Shown piece by piece: positions 8,231-16,773 of a stretch of 64,000 nt of DNA; position 1 is the stretch's first letter, and each line of letters opens with the position of its first letter. The position numbers were made by a program, and so were the translations under genes. The notes beneath the pieces are model-generated. The model was given only the letters and a program-made list of their open reading frames with translations, made no database searches and was not told the DNA's origin. The DNA is taken from positions 1-64,000 of the forward strand of contig JALVXB010000002.1 of the NCBI GenBank assembly GCA_027023025.1, read 5' to 3'. The stretch comes from Caldisericaceae bacterium. Lineage in GTDB: Bacteria > Caldisericota > Caldisericia > Caldisericales > Caldisericaceae.

Positions 8231-9959
8231 AAAACTTTCCAGAAAAGATCTTGAAGAAATTATTGATGCAGCCCGTGGGCTAAGAAAAGCGGACTTGTTG
8301 ATTAAAAACGGAAGAGTTGTAAATGTATTTAACGAAACTATAGAAGAAAAAGATGTATTAATTCATAAGGGTATTATAGTAGGATTAGGAAGGTATGACG
8401 ATGCAGAAGTAATCGTTAACGCAGAAGGGCGTTTTGTTGCTCCAGGTTTTACTGATGCTCATATGCATATTGAAAGCACGATGTCCATTCCGCCAGAATT
8501 TGCAAAAGCAGTAATTCCTCTTGGTACGACTACTGCTGTAGTGGATCCTCACGAAATTGCAAATGTTGCGGGCATTCCAGGCATTCAGTTTATGATTAAT
8601 TCTTCTGAAAACCTTCCTATGGACATTTATTTTATGCTTTCGAGTTGTGTGCCTGCAACTCCTCTTGAAACAGCTGGTGCGCATTTGTATGCAGAGGACC
8701 TTGCTATTTTCAAGGATAATCCGCGTGTTTTAGGCCTTGCGGAAATGATGAACTATCCAGGGCTGCTTGCAAAAGTGCCTGAGGTGCTGGATAAAATTGC
8801 AAAGTTTAGAGACACGATTATCGACGGTCATGCCCCCGGACTTAGCGGAAAAGATTTAAATGCATATCTTGCTGCAGGCGTTATGGCTGATCACGAATGT
8901 ACAGTTTCTGGTGAAGCAAACGAAAAACTATCCAAGGGTATGTGGATTATGATGCGTGAAGGTTCTCTTACGCGAGATGTTTTGCGGCTTTTGCCGATAT
9001 TGAATGATCATACGAAACACAGGATTATGTTGGCAACCGATGATAAACATCCAGAGGATCTCGTCCACGAAGGGCACATAAATTTTGCAATTTCGCTTCT
9101 GATAAATAACGGAGTTTCACTGCCGGTTGCTATTCGTCTTGCTACACTAAACTCTGCAAATTTCTTCGGGTTTAAGCGTAAAGGCGGTATTGCACCTGGT
9201 TATGATGCGGACATTGTGATTTTTAAAGACATTCTGAAAATCGAAAAAGTATACAAGGACGGTGTCCTCGTTGCTGAAAACGGAAAACCATTGTTTGAGT
9301 TTAAAGGAGAGCTGCACGACGATGCCGTTAAGAACACGATAAATATTAAACCTGTTACCTTTGAGAAACTTCGCATTCCTGTTGAGAAAGGAAAGATAAG
9401 AGTGATAGGTATACATCCTGACACGATTTTAACGGACGAACTTCTTTATGAACCTAAAGTTGAGAATGGAGTTGTCGTTTCTGATACTGAAAGGGATATT
9501 ATAAAAATTGCCGTTGTTGAAAGACACAAAGCAACTGGAAATGTGGGGATAGGATTTATTCACGGCCTTGGATTGAAAAGAGGCGCTTTTGCCACTTCTG
9601 TTGCACACGACTCTCACAATATTATCGTTGCTGGCGAGAATGATAAAGACATGTTACTTGCTATTGCACAAATAGAGGCAATGGGCGGTGGTATTGCTAT
9701 TGCAAAGGACGGAAAGATTTTAGGAAGTTTAGCATTGCCGTATGGTGGGCTTATGACGAATAGGCCTATCACTGAAACCTCAGAAATTTTAATAAACCTA
9801 CACAGGATTGCAAAAGAGGAAAATAAAGTATCCGTGTCTGACCCCTTCATGACGCTGGCATTTATGAGTCTTCCCGTAATACCGAAGTTAAAAATTACAG
9901 ATAAAGGTCTCGTTGATGTAGATAAATTTGGCTTTGTTTCGTTGTTTAAGGAGGAATAA
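8223..9959 (+). CDS. ade: adenine deaminase
   Basis: 578 aa, normal length for bacterial Ade (amidohydrolase superfamily, distinct from adenosine deaminase). The metal site is seen in DAHMHIESTM near residue 80 and VVDPHEIANV shortly after, then DGHAPGLSG and TDDKHPEDL. The C-terminal domain has HDSHNIIV and GGG(I)AIA segments typical of the family. It converts adenine to hypoxanthine plus ammonia, feeding the adjacent Mo hydroxylase. It overlaps ssnA by eight bases and shares a base with the next start (TAATG), so all are in one operon. Confidence 0.95.
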   Translation: MSRKLSRKDLEEIIDAARGLRKADLLIKNGRVVNVFNETIEEKDVLIHKGIIVGLGRYDDAEVIVNAEGRFVAPGFTDAHMHIESTMSIPPEFAKAVIPLGTTTAVVDPHEIANVAGIPGIQFMINSSENLPMDIYFMLSSCVPATPLETAGAHLYAEDLAIFKDNPRVLGLAEMMNYPGLLAKVPEVLDKIAKFRDTIIDGHAPGLSGKDLNAYLAAGVMADHECTVSGEANEKLSKGMWIMMREGSLTRDVLRLLPILNDHTKHRIMLATDDKHPEDLVHEGHINFAISLLINNGVSLPVAIRLATLNSANFFGFKRKGGIAPGYDADIVIFKDILKIEKVYKDGVLVAENGKPLFEFKGELHDDAVKNTINIKPVTFEKLRIPVEKGKIRVIGIHPDTILTDELLYEPKVENGVVVSDTERDIIKIAVVERHKATGNVGIGFIHGLGLKRGAFATSVAHDSHNIIVAGENDKDMLLAIAQIEAMGGGIAIAKDGKILGSLALPYGGLMTNRPITETSEILINLHRIAKEENKVSVSDPFMTLAFMSLPVIPKLKITDKGLVDVDKFGFVSLFKEE

Positions 9960-11335
9960 TGAAGAAAATTAAAAACGGATTTATCGTAAAAGAAGGTAAT
10001 GACCTTCTAAAGGTTACGATATATGTAGAAAATGGCAAAATTCGTTTTATTATGCCTGGCGACGATAATTCGTATGAAGTATCCGAAGAAATTGATGCGG
10101 AAAGGAATGTTATTTTTCCGGGCTTTGTAGACCCCCATGTGCACTTTGACGATCCGGGCTTTACTGAGAGAGAAGATTTTGAAACTGGGACGAGAAGTGC
10201 AGCAGCTGGAGGTATTACTACTATAATAGATATGCCGTGTACTTCTATTCCTCCTGTAACAAGCGGCGATAACTTTGACAACAAGTTAAATATAGTTTCA
10301 AAAAAAGCGTATGTCGACTTTGCATTCTGGGGTGGCGTTACGCCCGAGCAGATTGAAAATGGAGAGTATAAGAAAACCCTAAGAGAACTTAAAGATAGGG
10401 GAATTGTAGGGGTAAAATTTTATACGATTTCTGGAATGGAGCTTTATCCGCGGATGCCTGTCCCAGATATGCACAAAGCATTTGAATATTTAAAAGATCT
10501 TAATCTCGTGTGCGGAGTACATGCAGAAGATTTCTATTTAGTCGACTTCTACTCGTCTCTGTTGCAAAAACAGGGCAGAAATGATCCTTATGCTTGGTTT
10601 GAAGGCAGGGTTTACCAGGCAGAGGCAGAGGCTATCTGGTCAGTGATGGGCATTGCACAAAAAGTGGGCAATAAACTACACATTGTGCACCTCTCTTCTA
10701 AAGAAGGGCTGCACGCAGTAAAATGGGGAAAAACCCATGGAGTAGACATAACAACTGAAACCTGCCCGCATTACCTGTTGTTTAATGTAGAGGATTTAGC
10801 GCGTATTGGTGCTATTTTAAAAACTGCGCCACCTGTGCGCAGAAAGGAAGATAATTTGGCTCTCTGGGAAGGGCTAAAAGACGGAACGATAGACTTCATT
10901 TCTACAGATCATGCAGCAGGAAAGTTCCCTGAGGAAAAATCTGACCCAAATATCTGGAAGGATTATGCAGGCATTCCAGGAACGCAGCTTGTTGCTTCTA
11001 CTATAATTACCTACGCACACCACGAAAATGGTTTTACACTTGAAAAGATTCAAAAACTATTGTCTGAGAATGCAGCAAGGCGTTATGGGTTGTATCCTTT
11101 AAAGGGCTCGCTCAATATTGGAACAGATGCAGACTTTACAATTGTTAATATAAATGAAGAATTCACCGTGGATGCAACGAAACTCGAAAGCAAAGGGAAG
11201 TATTCACCGCTAAATGGGGGAAGGCTTAAAGGAAAAGTGAAAAAGACAATTGTGCGCGGAGAGGTGGTATTTGACGATAAGGTAGGAGTTCTTGATAAAA
11301 AAGGTTTTGGAATCTTTGTAAAAAGTATGCTATGA
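9959..11335 (+). CDS. dihydropyrimidinase / allantoinase-type cyclic amidohydrolase (HyuA-like)
   Basis: 458 aa. HVHFDDPGFTEREDFETG and AAAGGITTIIDMP are the hallmark of allantoinase, hydantoinase and dihydroorotase. VGVKFYT contains the Lys expected to be carbamylated and to bridge two metals. HAED, HIVHLSS and STDHA supply the other ligands. These enzymes open cyclic imide or ureide rings. In a purine locus it probably opens a hydantoin- or allantoin-like intermediate; the E. coli cluster carries hyuA in the same role. Pyrimidine biosynthesis genes are absent, which argues against dihydroorotase. The exact substrate is undetermined. Confidence 0.85.
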   Translation: MKKIKNGFIVKEGNDLLKVTIYVENGKIRFIMPGDDNSYEVSEEIDAERNVIFPGFVDPHVHFDDPGFTEREDFETGTRSAAAGGITTIIDMPCTSIPPVTSGDNFDNKLNIVSKKAYVDFAFWGGVTPEQIENGEYKKTLRELKDRGIVGVKFYTISGMELYPRMPVPDMHKAFEYLKDLNLVCGVHAEDFYLVDFYSSLLQKQGRNDPYAWFEGRVYQAEAEAIWSVMGIAQKVGNKLHIVHLSSKEGLHAVKWGKTHGVDITTETCPHYLLFNVEDLARIGAILKTAPPVRRKEDNLALWEGLKDGTIDFISTDHAAGKFPEEKSDPNIWKDYAGIPGTQLVASTIITYAHHENGFTLEKIQKLLSENAARRYGLYPLKGSLNIGTDADFTIVNINEEFTVDATKLESKGKYSPLNGGRLKGKVKKTIVRGEVVFDDKVGVLDKKGFGIFVKSML

Positions 11336-12138
11336 AAATAACTGTTCTCGTAGATAATTACATTACAAAGAGAAATTTTATTGCAGAGCATGGTTTTTCT
11401 TTACTTATAGAAACTAATGGAAAGAAAATTCTTTTTGACACGGGGCAGGGATATGCACTAAAAAACAATCTGGATGTTTTAGGAATAAATGTTTGCAACA
11501 TAAGGTATATTATATTGAGCCATGGGCACGACGACCATACGGGTGGGTTAAAATTCTTTATCGAAGAAAAAGTTTTTTCGCGTATTATTGCACATCCCGA
11601 TGTAGTATTTCCTAAGTATAAAATTGAATCAGGTAAAAAAGAAAATATTGGTTTGAAGTATTCTTTAGATGTTTTTCATCCAGAATTTTTTAAGGGGCTA
11701 CGAGCTCTAGACGGAAAGATTGTATTTTCTGGAGAAGTGCCAAAGGTGAATCGATGGGAACTCGAAGAAACGAAATACTTTAGAAAAGTTAACGATAATT
11801 TAGAGCAAGATCCTTTTACGGACGATGTTTCGCTATTTATTCCTACTGATAAAGGGCTTGTGGTCCTTACGGGATGTGCACATTCAGGAATAATAAATAT
11901 AGTTCAATATGGACTTAAAGTTACACATTCGGATCGTCTGCGTGGCATAATAGGGGGCATGCACTTAAAAAGCGCATCACAGAAACGCATTGAAAGAACT
12001 GTATCTATATTAAATGACTTAAATCCCGAGTTTATAACGATTTCGCATTGTACAGGACTGGAAGCAGGAGTTGTATTTAAAAGTGGTTTAAAAGATAAAG
12101 TAATTTTTACTTCTGTTGGTATGTCGTTTTTTATTTAA
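11332..12138 (+). CDS. metallo-beta-lactamase-fold hydrolase within the purine operon
   Basis: 268 aa. The metal motif is SHGHDDHTGG near residue 63, with later ligands in GCAHSG and ISHCTG. It resembles the MBL subfamily annotated as dihydropterin/ribofuranosylaminobenzene phosphate synthase-like, whose roles are largely unproved. It overlaps the upstream cyclic amidohydrolase by ATGA and lies before ygeY. It has no counterpart I know in the E. coli ygeW-ssnA cluster. A hydrolytic step on an acyclic ureide or amide is plausible but inferred only from position. Confidence 0.75.
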   Translation: MKITVLVDNYITKRNFIAEHGFSLLIETNGKKILFDTGQGYALKNNLDVLGINVCNIRYIILSHGHDDHTGGLKFFIEEKVFSRIIAHPDVVFPKYKIESGKKENIGLKYSLDVFHPEFFKGLRALDGKIVFSGEVPKVNRWELEETKYFRKVNDNLEQDPFTDDVSLFIPTDKGLVVLTGCAHSGIINIVQYGLKVTHSDRLRGIIGGMHLKSASQKRIERTVSILNDLNPEFITISHCTGLEAGVVFKSGLKDKVIFTSVGMSFFI

Positions 12139-12205
12139 ACCTATTTTAAAATATTTTAAAATGCATATAATAGTTGCTAAAATCTATTATATGGGAGGTA
12201 GAATT

Positions 12206-13414
12206 ATGGGTGATAAGGAACAAAAAATCAAAGAACTTGTAGAGAAGTATCAAGACGACATTATAAAATTTGCTCAGGACATCGTCAGAACTAAATCTTA
12301 TTCTGGACAGGAAGAAAAACTCGTTAAGTTGTTTGAGAGTAAAATGAAAGAGCTTGGTTTTGACGAGGTAATTATTGATAAAACGGGCAACATCATTGGA
12401 AGAGTAGGCCATGGTGATATAAAAGTATTATACGATGCGCACATTGACACAGTAGAAGCTGAGGATAGAGAAAATTGGCATTACGACCCGTTTGGTGGCG
12501 AAATTATAGACGGAAAGCTTTACGGTAGGGGTAGCTCTGACGAAAAAGCTGCTATGGCGTCTATGATTTATGGCGCAAAAATTCTAAAAGAAGTGGGTAT
12601 CCCTGATAATATTTCTCTGTACATTTCTGGTACCGTCCAGGAAGAGGTGTGTGATGGACTTACCATTGGGCTTCTAATAGAAGAAGTTGTAAAACCAGAT
12701 TTTGTAGTCCTTTGTGAACCTACGAGTCTTGATGTTTACAGAGGGCACAGGGGAAGAGTAGAAGTTTCCATTACTGCAAAAGGTAAGTCGGCGCATGCTG
12801 CACATCCTAATCGAGGAGACAATGCAATTTACAGAATGGCAAAAACTGTAGTAAACATTGAAAAACTTACGGAAACCTTTAAGGAAGATCCATTCCTCGG
12901 TAAAGGCACTGCGGTTGTTTCTATTATTGAGTCAAAATCTCCGTCGATTAACTCAGTACCTTACGAAAGCACGATTTACATTGACAGAAGACTTACTTTA
13001 GGCGAAACGAAAGAAAGTGCGATTGAAGAGTTTAAAACTACATTTGTTGATCCGGATAAAACTGAAATTAATGTACTCACATTCGAAGGAGTTTCCTGGA
13101 AAGGCAGAAAAATCTCGCAAGAAAAATACTTCCCAACCTGGGTGCTTGAAGAGAATCATCCTTTGGTTCAAGCAGGATTTGAAGCAGCAAAGCTTGCACG
13201 GCCAGGTGAAGATGTTAAAATTTCTCGCTGGATTTTCTCTACTAACGGTGTAACGACAATGGGAAGGTATCACATTCCATCTATTGGTTTTGGTCCAGGT
13301 GACGAATGGCTTGCCCACGCAGTTGACGAATATGTACGAGTTTCTGATTTGCCAAAAGCTGCAGTATTCTATGCGCTTTTCCCATTTAGCCTTGTTGAAA
13401 AAATTAATAAATAA
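12206..13414 (+). CDS. ygeY: YgeY-family M20-type metallohydrolase
   Basis: 402 aa from the ATG at 12206, preceded by GGGAGGT; the open frame extends upstream without a ribosome site. M20/ArgE-DapE peptidase fold: YDAHIDTVEA (first metal His and bridging Asp region), GRGSSDEKAA, the catalytic QEEVCDG Glu pair and LCEPTS. It closely follows the pattern of YgeY, a hydrolase tied to selenium- and purine-metabolism clusters. It probably cleaves an amide or ureide downstream of ring opening. A TATAAT sequence at 12166-12171 could give an internal promoter, but the -35 is poor. Next in the operon are ygeW and arcC. Confidence 0.85.
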   Translation: MGDKEQKIKELVEKYQDDIIKFAQDIVRTKSYSGQEEKLVKLFESKMKELGFDEVIIDKTGNIIGRVGHGDIKVLYDAHIDTVEAEDRENWHYDPFGGEIIDGKLYGRGSSDEKAAMASMIYGAKILKEVGIPDNISLYISGTVQEEVCDGLTIGLLIEEVVKPDFVVLCEPTSLDVYRGHRGRVEVSITAKGKSAHAAHPNRGDNAIYRMAKTVVNIEKLTETFKEDPFLGKGTAVVSIIESKSPSINSVPYESTIYIDRRLTLGETKESAIEEFKTTFVDPDKTEINVLTFEGVSWKGRKISQEKYFPTWVLEENHPLVQAGFEAAKLARPGEDVKISRWIFSTNGVTTMGRYHIPSIGFGPGDEWLAHAVDEYVRVSDLPKAAVFYALFPFSLVEKINK

Positions 13415-13432
13415 TAATTTTAGGAGGAATTT

Positions 13433-14422
13433 ATGAATACTAAATTGAAAGGCAGAGATTTTTTATCTACTAACGATTGGACGCTTGAAGAATTAGAACA
13501 GGTGCTTGACTTGTCTTTTAAATTTAAACAAGAGCGTGCACTAAGAGTTTCTCATTCAAACATTCTTCCCGGGAGAGAACTCTTTATGATATTTAAGGAT
13601 AAGTCTACTAGAACGAGAAACTCTACAGAAACTGCAATGATCCAACTTGGTGGCCATGCTACTTACCTTCCTGCTGAGGCAACCCAGATTTCTCATGGGG
13701 ATACAGCGAAAGAAATCGGAATAATTTTTTCTCGTTATGGTGACGGAATTGCTATTAGAGACGACATTTATTTAGGTGTTGGACAGAAATACATGGAAGA
13801 TGTAGCAAAGTGGGCGGATGTGCCTGTGATAAATCTTGAATCAGATTGGGATCACCCTATGCAAATGCTTGCGGACATAATGACCATCAAAGAAAAATTT
13901 CATAATGACATTCGTGGAAGAAAGTTCGTCATTTCTTGGGCTTATGCCACTTCCCACGCAAAACCGCCTGCAGTCCCACAGGGGCTTATTATGATGATGC
14001 CGCGTTTTGGTCTAAATGTAACACTAGCAATGCCAAAAGAGTTTGCTTTGAGTCCCGAAGCAATGAAAATTGCGGAGAAAAATGCTCAAGAAGCGGGTGT
14101 AAATTTTGAAGTAGTGAACGATATGGACGAAGCATTTAAGGATGCAGATATAGTCTATCCAAAGTCGTGGGGTGCTTATTACTATGCGGAGAATAATTTT
14201 GAAGAAATGAAGAAAATTGCAGATAAGTATAAGGACTGGATTGCAGACGAAAGGCGTATGAAGCTTGCAAAGAAAAATGCGATCTATATGCATTGCTTGC
14301 CAGCAGACAGAGGTGCTGAAGTGACAAATGAAGTTATTGATGGCCCTCAGTCAGTAATTTACGATGAAGCGGAGAATAGATTGCATACGGTAAAGGCTGT
14401 TCTTGCTTTAACTATTAGATAA
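13433..14422 (+). CDS. ygeW: YgeW-like carbamoyltransferase
   Basis: 329 aa, aspartate/ornithine carbamoyltransferase fold. The carbamoyl-phosphate motif STRTR is at residues 58-62, followed by DHPMQMLAD and HCLPADRG near the C-terminus. The GQKYMEDVAKWADVPV segment and the position beside ygeY and arcC favour the YgeW subfamily over anabolic ornithine carbamoyltransferase. Run backwards, it would phosphorolyse a carbamoylated product to carbamoyl phosphate, which carbamate kinase (next gene) uses to make ATP. The carbamoylated substrate is unknown. The ribosome site is TAGGAGG. Confidence 0.85.
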   Translation: MNTKLKGRDFLSTNDWTLEELEQVLDLSFKFKQERALRVSHSNILPGRELFMIFKDKSTRTRNSTETAMIQLGGHATYLPAEATQISHGDTAKEIGIIFSRYGDGIAIRDDIYLGVGQKYMEDVAKWADVPVINLESDWDHPMQMLADIMTIKEKFHNDIRGRKFVISWAYATSHAKPPAVPQGLIMMMPRFGLNVTLAMPKEFALSPEAMKIAEKNAQEAGVNFEVVNDMDEAFKDADIVYPKSWGAYYYAENNFEEMKKIADKYKDWIADERRMKLAKKNAIYMHCLPADRGAEVTNEVIDGPQSVIYDEAENRLHTVKAVLALTIR

Positions 14423-14445
14423 AAATTTAAATTGGAGGTGATGTA

Positions 14446-15396
14446 GTGGGAAAATTAGCTGTGCTTGCAATCGGGGGGAATTCTCTGATAAAGGACAAGC
14501 AGCACGAGACGGTAGAAGATCAGTACAAAGCAGTGTGTGAAACTGCTAAACACATTGTGGGAATGGTAGAACAGGGCTTTGATGTGGTCGTAACTCACGG
14601 TAATGGCCCACAGGTAGGATTTATTTTAAGGCGTTCTGAGATTGCTCATGAAGTAGCAGGGATGCATCCAGTACCTTTAGTAAATTGTGGCGCTGATACA
14701 CAGGGTGCAATTGGTTATCAAATCCAGCAGGCACTTGACAATGAATTTTTTAAGAGAGGGATTAATAAAAAAGCGGCTACTGTTGTAACTCAAGTTGTCG
14801 TAGATAAGAATGACCCTGCTTTTAAGAATCCTTCCAAGCCAATTGGGACTTTCTATACGAAGGAGCAGGCTGAAAAACTTAAGAAGGAACATCCTGACTG
14901 GGTGATTATAAACGATGCAGGAAGGGGCTATAGAAGAGTTGTGCCTTCTCCAATGCCCAAGGAAATCGTAGAGCAGCCTGCGATTGAGCTTTTGGTTAAA
15001 AATGGTTTCAGCGTTGTAGGCGTTGGCGGTGGGGGTATTCCTGTGATAAGAAACGAAAATGGAGAACTCGAGGGTATTGATGCCGTTATTGACAAAGATA
15101 ATGCTTCAAGTCTTCTTGCAGTAAACATTAAAGCGGATATATTTATAATCTCTACTGCTGTAGAAAAGGTATATCTGAATTATAATAAACCTAACCAGAA
15201 GGCTCTGGATAAAATGACGGTTGCAGAAGCAAAGAGGTACATTGAAGAAGGACACTTTGCAAAAGGTAGTATGCTACCAAAGATACAGGCTGTTATTCGT
15301 TTCCTCGAAGCGGGTGGTAAGGAGGCAATAATTACAAATCCTGAATCACTAGAAAGAGCTTTAAGAGGTGAAACGGGCACACATATTTATCCGTAG
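14446..15396 (+). CDS. arcC: carbamate kinase
   Basis: 316 aa with a GTG start nine bases after GGAGGTG. Family motifs: AIGGNSL near the N-terminus, THGNGPQVG, NAGRGYRRVVPSP-like loop (NDAGRGYRR), GGGGIPV, AVIDKD and the C-terminal KGSMLPKI. It transfers phosphate from carbamoyl phosphate to ADP, giving ATP, CO2 and ammonia. Last gene of the ssnA-ade-hydrolase-MBL-ygeY-ygeW-arcC operon; it is the energy-conserving step of this pathway. A strong terminator follows. Confidence 0.95.
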   Translation: MGKLAVLAIGGNSLIKDKQHETVEDQYKAVCETAKHIVGMVEQGFDVVVTHGNGPQVGFILRRSEIAHEVAGMHPVPLVNCGADTQGAIGYQIQQALDNEFFKRGINKKAATVVTQVVVDKNDPAFKNPSKPIGTFYTKEQAEKLKKEHPDWVIINDAGRGYRRVVPSPMPKEIVEQPAIELLVKNGFSVVGVGGGGIPVIRNENGELEGIDAVIDKDNASSLLAVNIKADIFIISTAVEKVYLNYNKPNQKALDKMTVAEAKRYIEEGHFAKGSMLPKIQAVIRFLEAGGKEAIITNPESLERALRGETGTHIYP

Positions 15397-15411
15397 TATA
15401 AAAAGAATTAC

Positions 15412-15441
15412 AAAAAAGCAGGGTTAACCCTGCTTTTTTTC
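15412..15441 (+). terminator. intrinsic terminator after arcC
   Basis: GCAGGG (15418-15423), TTAA loop, CCCTGC (15428-15433), flanked by A-tract and T-tract. It separates the catabolic operon from the transport operon. Confidence 0.9.
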
Positions 15442-15451
15442 TTTGGGGCAC

Positions 15452-15480
15452 TTTACAACTACAGGATTTCGTATTATAAT
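15452..15480 (+). promoter_or_regulatory. promoter of the first BMP-type transport operon
   Basis: TTTACA at 15452-15457, a 17-base spacer and TATAAT at 15475-15480. It lies right after the arcC terminator, so the transporter is expressed independently of the catabolic genes. It leaves a leader of about 85 bases that contains a short open frame. Confidence 0.75.
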
Positions 15481-15525
15481 TTTAAAAACACATAGAGATG
15501 GGGAGGTGATAAGGAGTAAAATACT

Positions 15526-15570
15526 ATGAAAAGCGGAATTCAAATTAAAAATCCGTTAAGGAGGAGGTAA
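15526..15570 (+). CDS. possible 14-codon leader peptide before the BMP lipoprotein
   Basis: ATG at 15526 is preceded by AAGGAG nine bases away. The frame reads M-K-S-G-I-Q-I-K-N-P-L-R-R-R then TAA at 15568-15570. Its last codons are the Shine-Dalgarno of the downstream lipoprotein (AGGAGGAGG), and its stop is two bases before that ATG. If translated, ribosomes would cover or re-initiate at that site, coupling the two. It could also be chance. Confidence 0.3.
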   Translation: MKSGIQIKNPLRRR

Positions 15571-15572
15571 GT

Positions 15573-16700
15573 ATGAGAAAGTATAAAGTATTAGCTGCTT
15601 TACTCGTAGTTTTGTTGGTCGTTTCGTTGTTTGTTGGTTGTGCTCCTAAAAAAACACAACCAAGTAACGGTGGCAATGCACAAAAACCAAAAGAGAAAAT
15701 TAAAGTTGCAATGTTACTTGTTGGTCCAAAAAATGATGGTGGTTGGTCACAGGCACACTACGAAGGTCTTATGTATCTAAAAGACCACGATCCAAATGTA
15801 GAAGTTGCATATTCAGAAAATGTTCCAGAAGGCGCACCTGCAGAAAAAGTTATTAGGGATTATTGTAATCAGGGATACAAAGTGATATTTGGAACGAGTT
15901 TTGGGTTTATGGATCCTATGTATAATGCGGCAAAAGACTATCCAAATGTAATTTTTGAACACTGTTCCGGTTATAAAACCCGTAAGAATATGGGTACCTA
16001 CTTCGGTAGAATGTATCAGCCAGACTATCTTGCGGGACTCGTTGCGGGAATGATGACGAAAACTAACTACATCGGTTTTGTTGCGCCGTTCTCGATTCCA
16101 GAAGTCGTCAGAGAAATTGACGCTTTTACTATTGGTGTGAGAGAAGTAAATCCTAAGGCAGAAGTTCATGTGGTATGGTTAAATACATGGTTTGACCCGA
16201 CTAAAGAAGGCAATGCTGCAAAAACATTTATTGCTAATGGGGCTGACATTATAGCAAGTGGTATGGATTCTCCTGCTCCACTTGTTGAGGCGCAGAAAGC
16301 AGGTATATATGCAATAGGTTACGACAGAGATATGTCGACTTACGCACCTAAAGCAGTTCTTACTTCTCGTGTTTGGCATTGGGGTGTATTTTATGTGAAA
16401 TGCTTAAAAGAAGTAGAAGACGGAACTTGGAAGCCTACCCAGTATTGGGGTGGCATGAAAGACGGTATCGTTAGTCTTGCTCCATTTGGACCTATGGTAC
16501 CTGAAAAGGTAAGGCAATATGTAGAAAAGAGAGAAAAAGAAATTAAAGACGGTACATTCAAAGTATTTGAAGGACCTATTTATGACCAGCAAGGAAATCT
16601 TAAAGTACCAAAGGGTCAGGAACTCTCTGATGCTGATAAACTACAACTTCAGTGGTTTGTTAAAGGAGTAGTTGGAAGCATACCGAAGAGTGGTTCTTAA
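15573..16700 (+). CDS. BMP/PnrA-family substrate-binding lipoprotein (nucleoside/purine ABC transporter, locus 1)
   Basis: 375 aa. A lipoprotein signal peptide ends at the lipobox LFVGC, followed by a Gln/Asn/Lys-rich linker. The body matches the Med/BMP family (PnrA, TmpC), which bind purine nucleosides: NDGGWSQAHYEG, VIFEHCSGY, TYFGRMYQ and DYLAGLVAGMMTK. First gene of a binding protein-ATPase-permease-permease operon. A hairpin directly after it would keep downstream expression lower than that of the binding protein. Ligand (nucleoside, purine or urate-like) is inferred from family and neighbours. Confidence 0.9.
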   Translation: MRKYKVLAALLVVLLVVSLFVGCAPKKTQPSNGGNAQKPKEKIKVAMLLVGPKNDGGWSQAHYEGLMYLKDHDPNVEVAYSENVPEGAPAEKVIRDYCNQGYKVIFGTSFGFMDPMYNAAKDYPNVIFEHCSGYKTRKNMGTYFGRMYQPDYLAGLVAGMMTKTNYIGFVAPFSIPEVVREIDAFTIGVREVNPKAEVHVVWLNTWFDPTKEGNAAKTFIANGADIIASGMDSPAPLVEAQKAGIYAIGYDRDMSTYAPKAVLTSRVWHWGVFYVKCLKEVEDGTWKPTQYWGGMKDGIVSLAPFGPMVPEKVRQYVEKREKEIKDGTFKVFEGPIYDQQGNLKVPKGQELSDADKLQLQWFVKGVVGSIPKSGS

Positions 16701-16719
16701 ACTAGCGTAGGAAGACAAG

Positions 16720-16757
16720 CCCTCAGCATAGATCGCATTATGCTGAGGGTATTTTTT
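16720..16757 (+). terminator. attenuating stem-loop between BMP lipoprotein and ABC ATPase
   Basis: CCCTCAGCAT (16720-16729) pairs with ATGCTGAGGG (16740-16749) across ten bases, then TATTTTTT. A partial terminator here is a common way of making more binding protein than transporter. Locus 2 has an unrelated hairpin at the same place. Confidence 0.8.
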
Positions 16758-16773
16758 GTAAATGGAGGATGAT

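Noticed and set aside
15481-15572. Leader of the nucleoside transporter considered as a purine riboswitch
   Set aside because: The conserved purine-riboswitch junction sequences are absent and no three-way junction can be seen.
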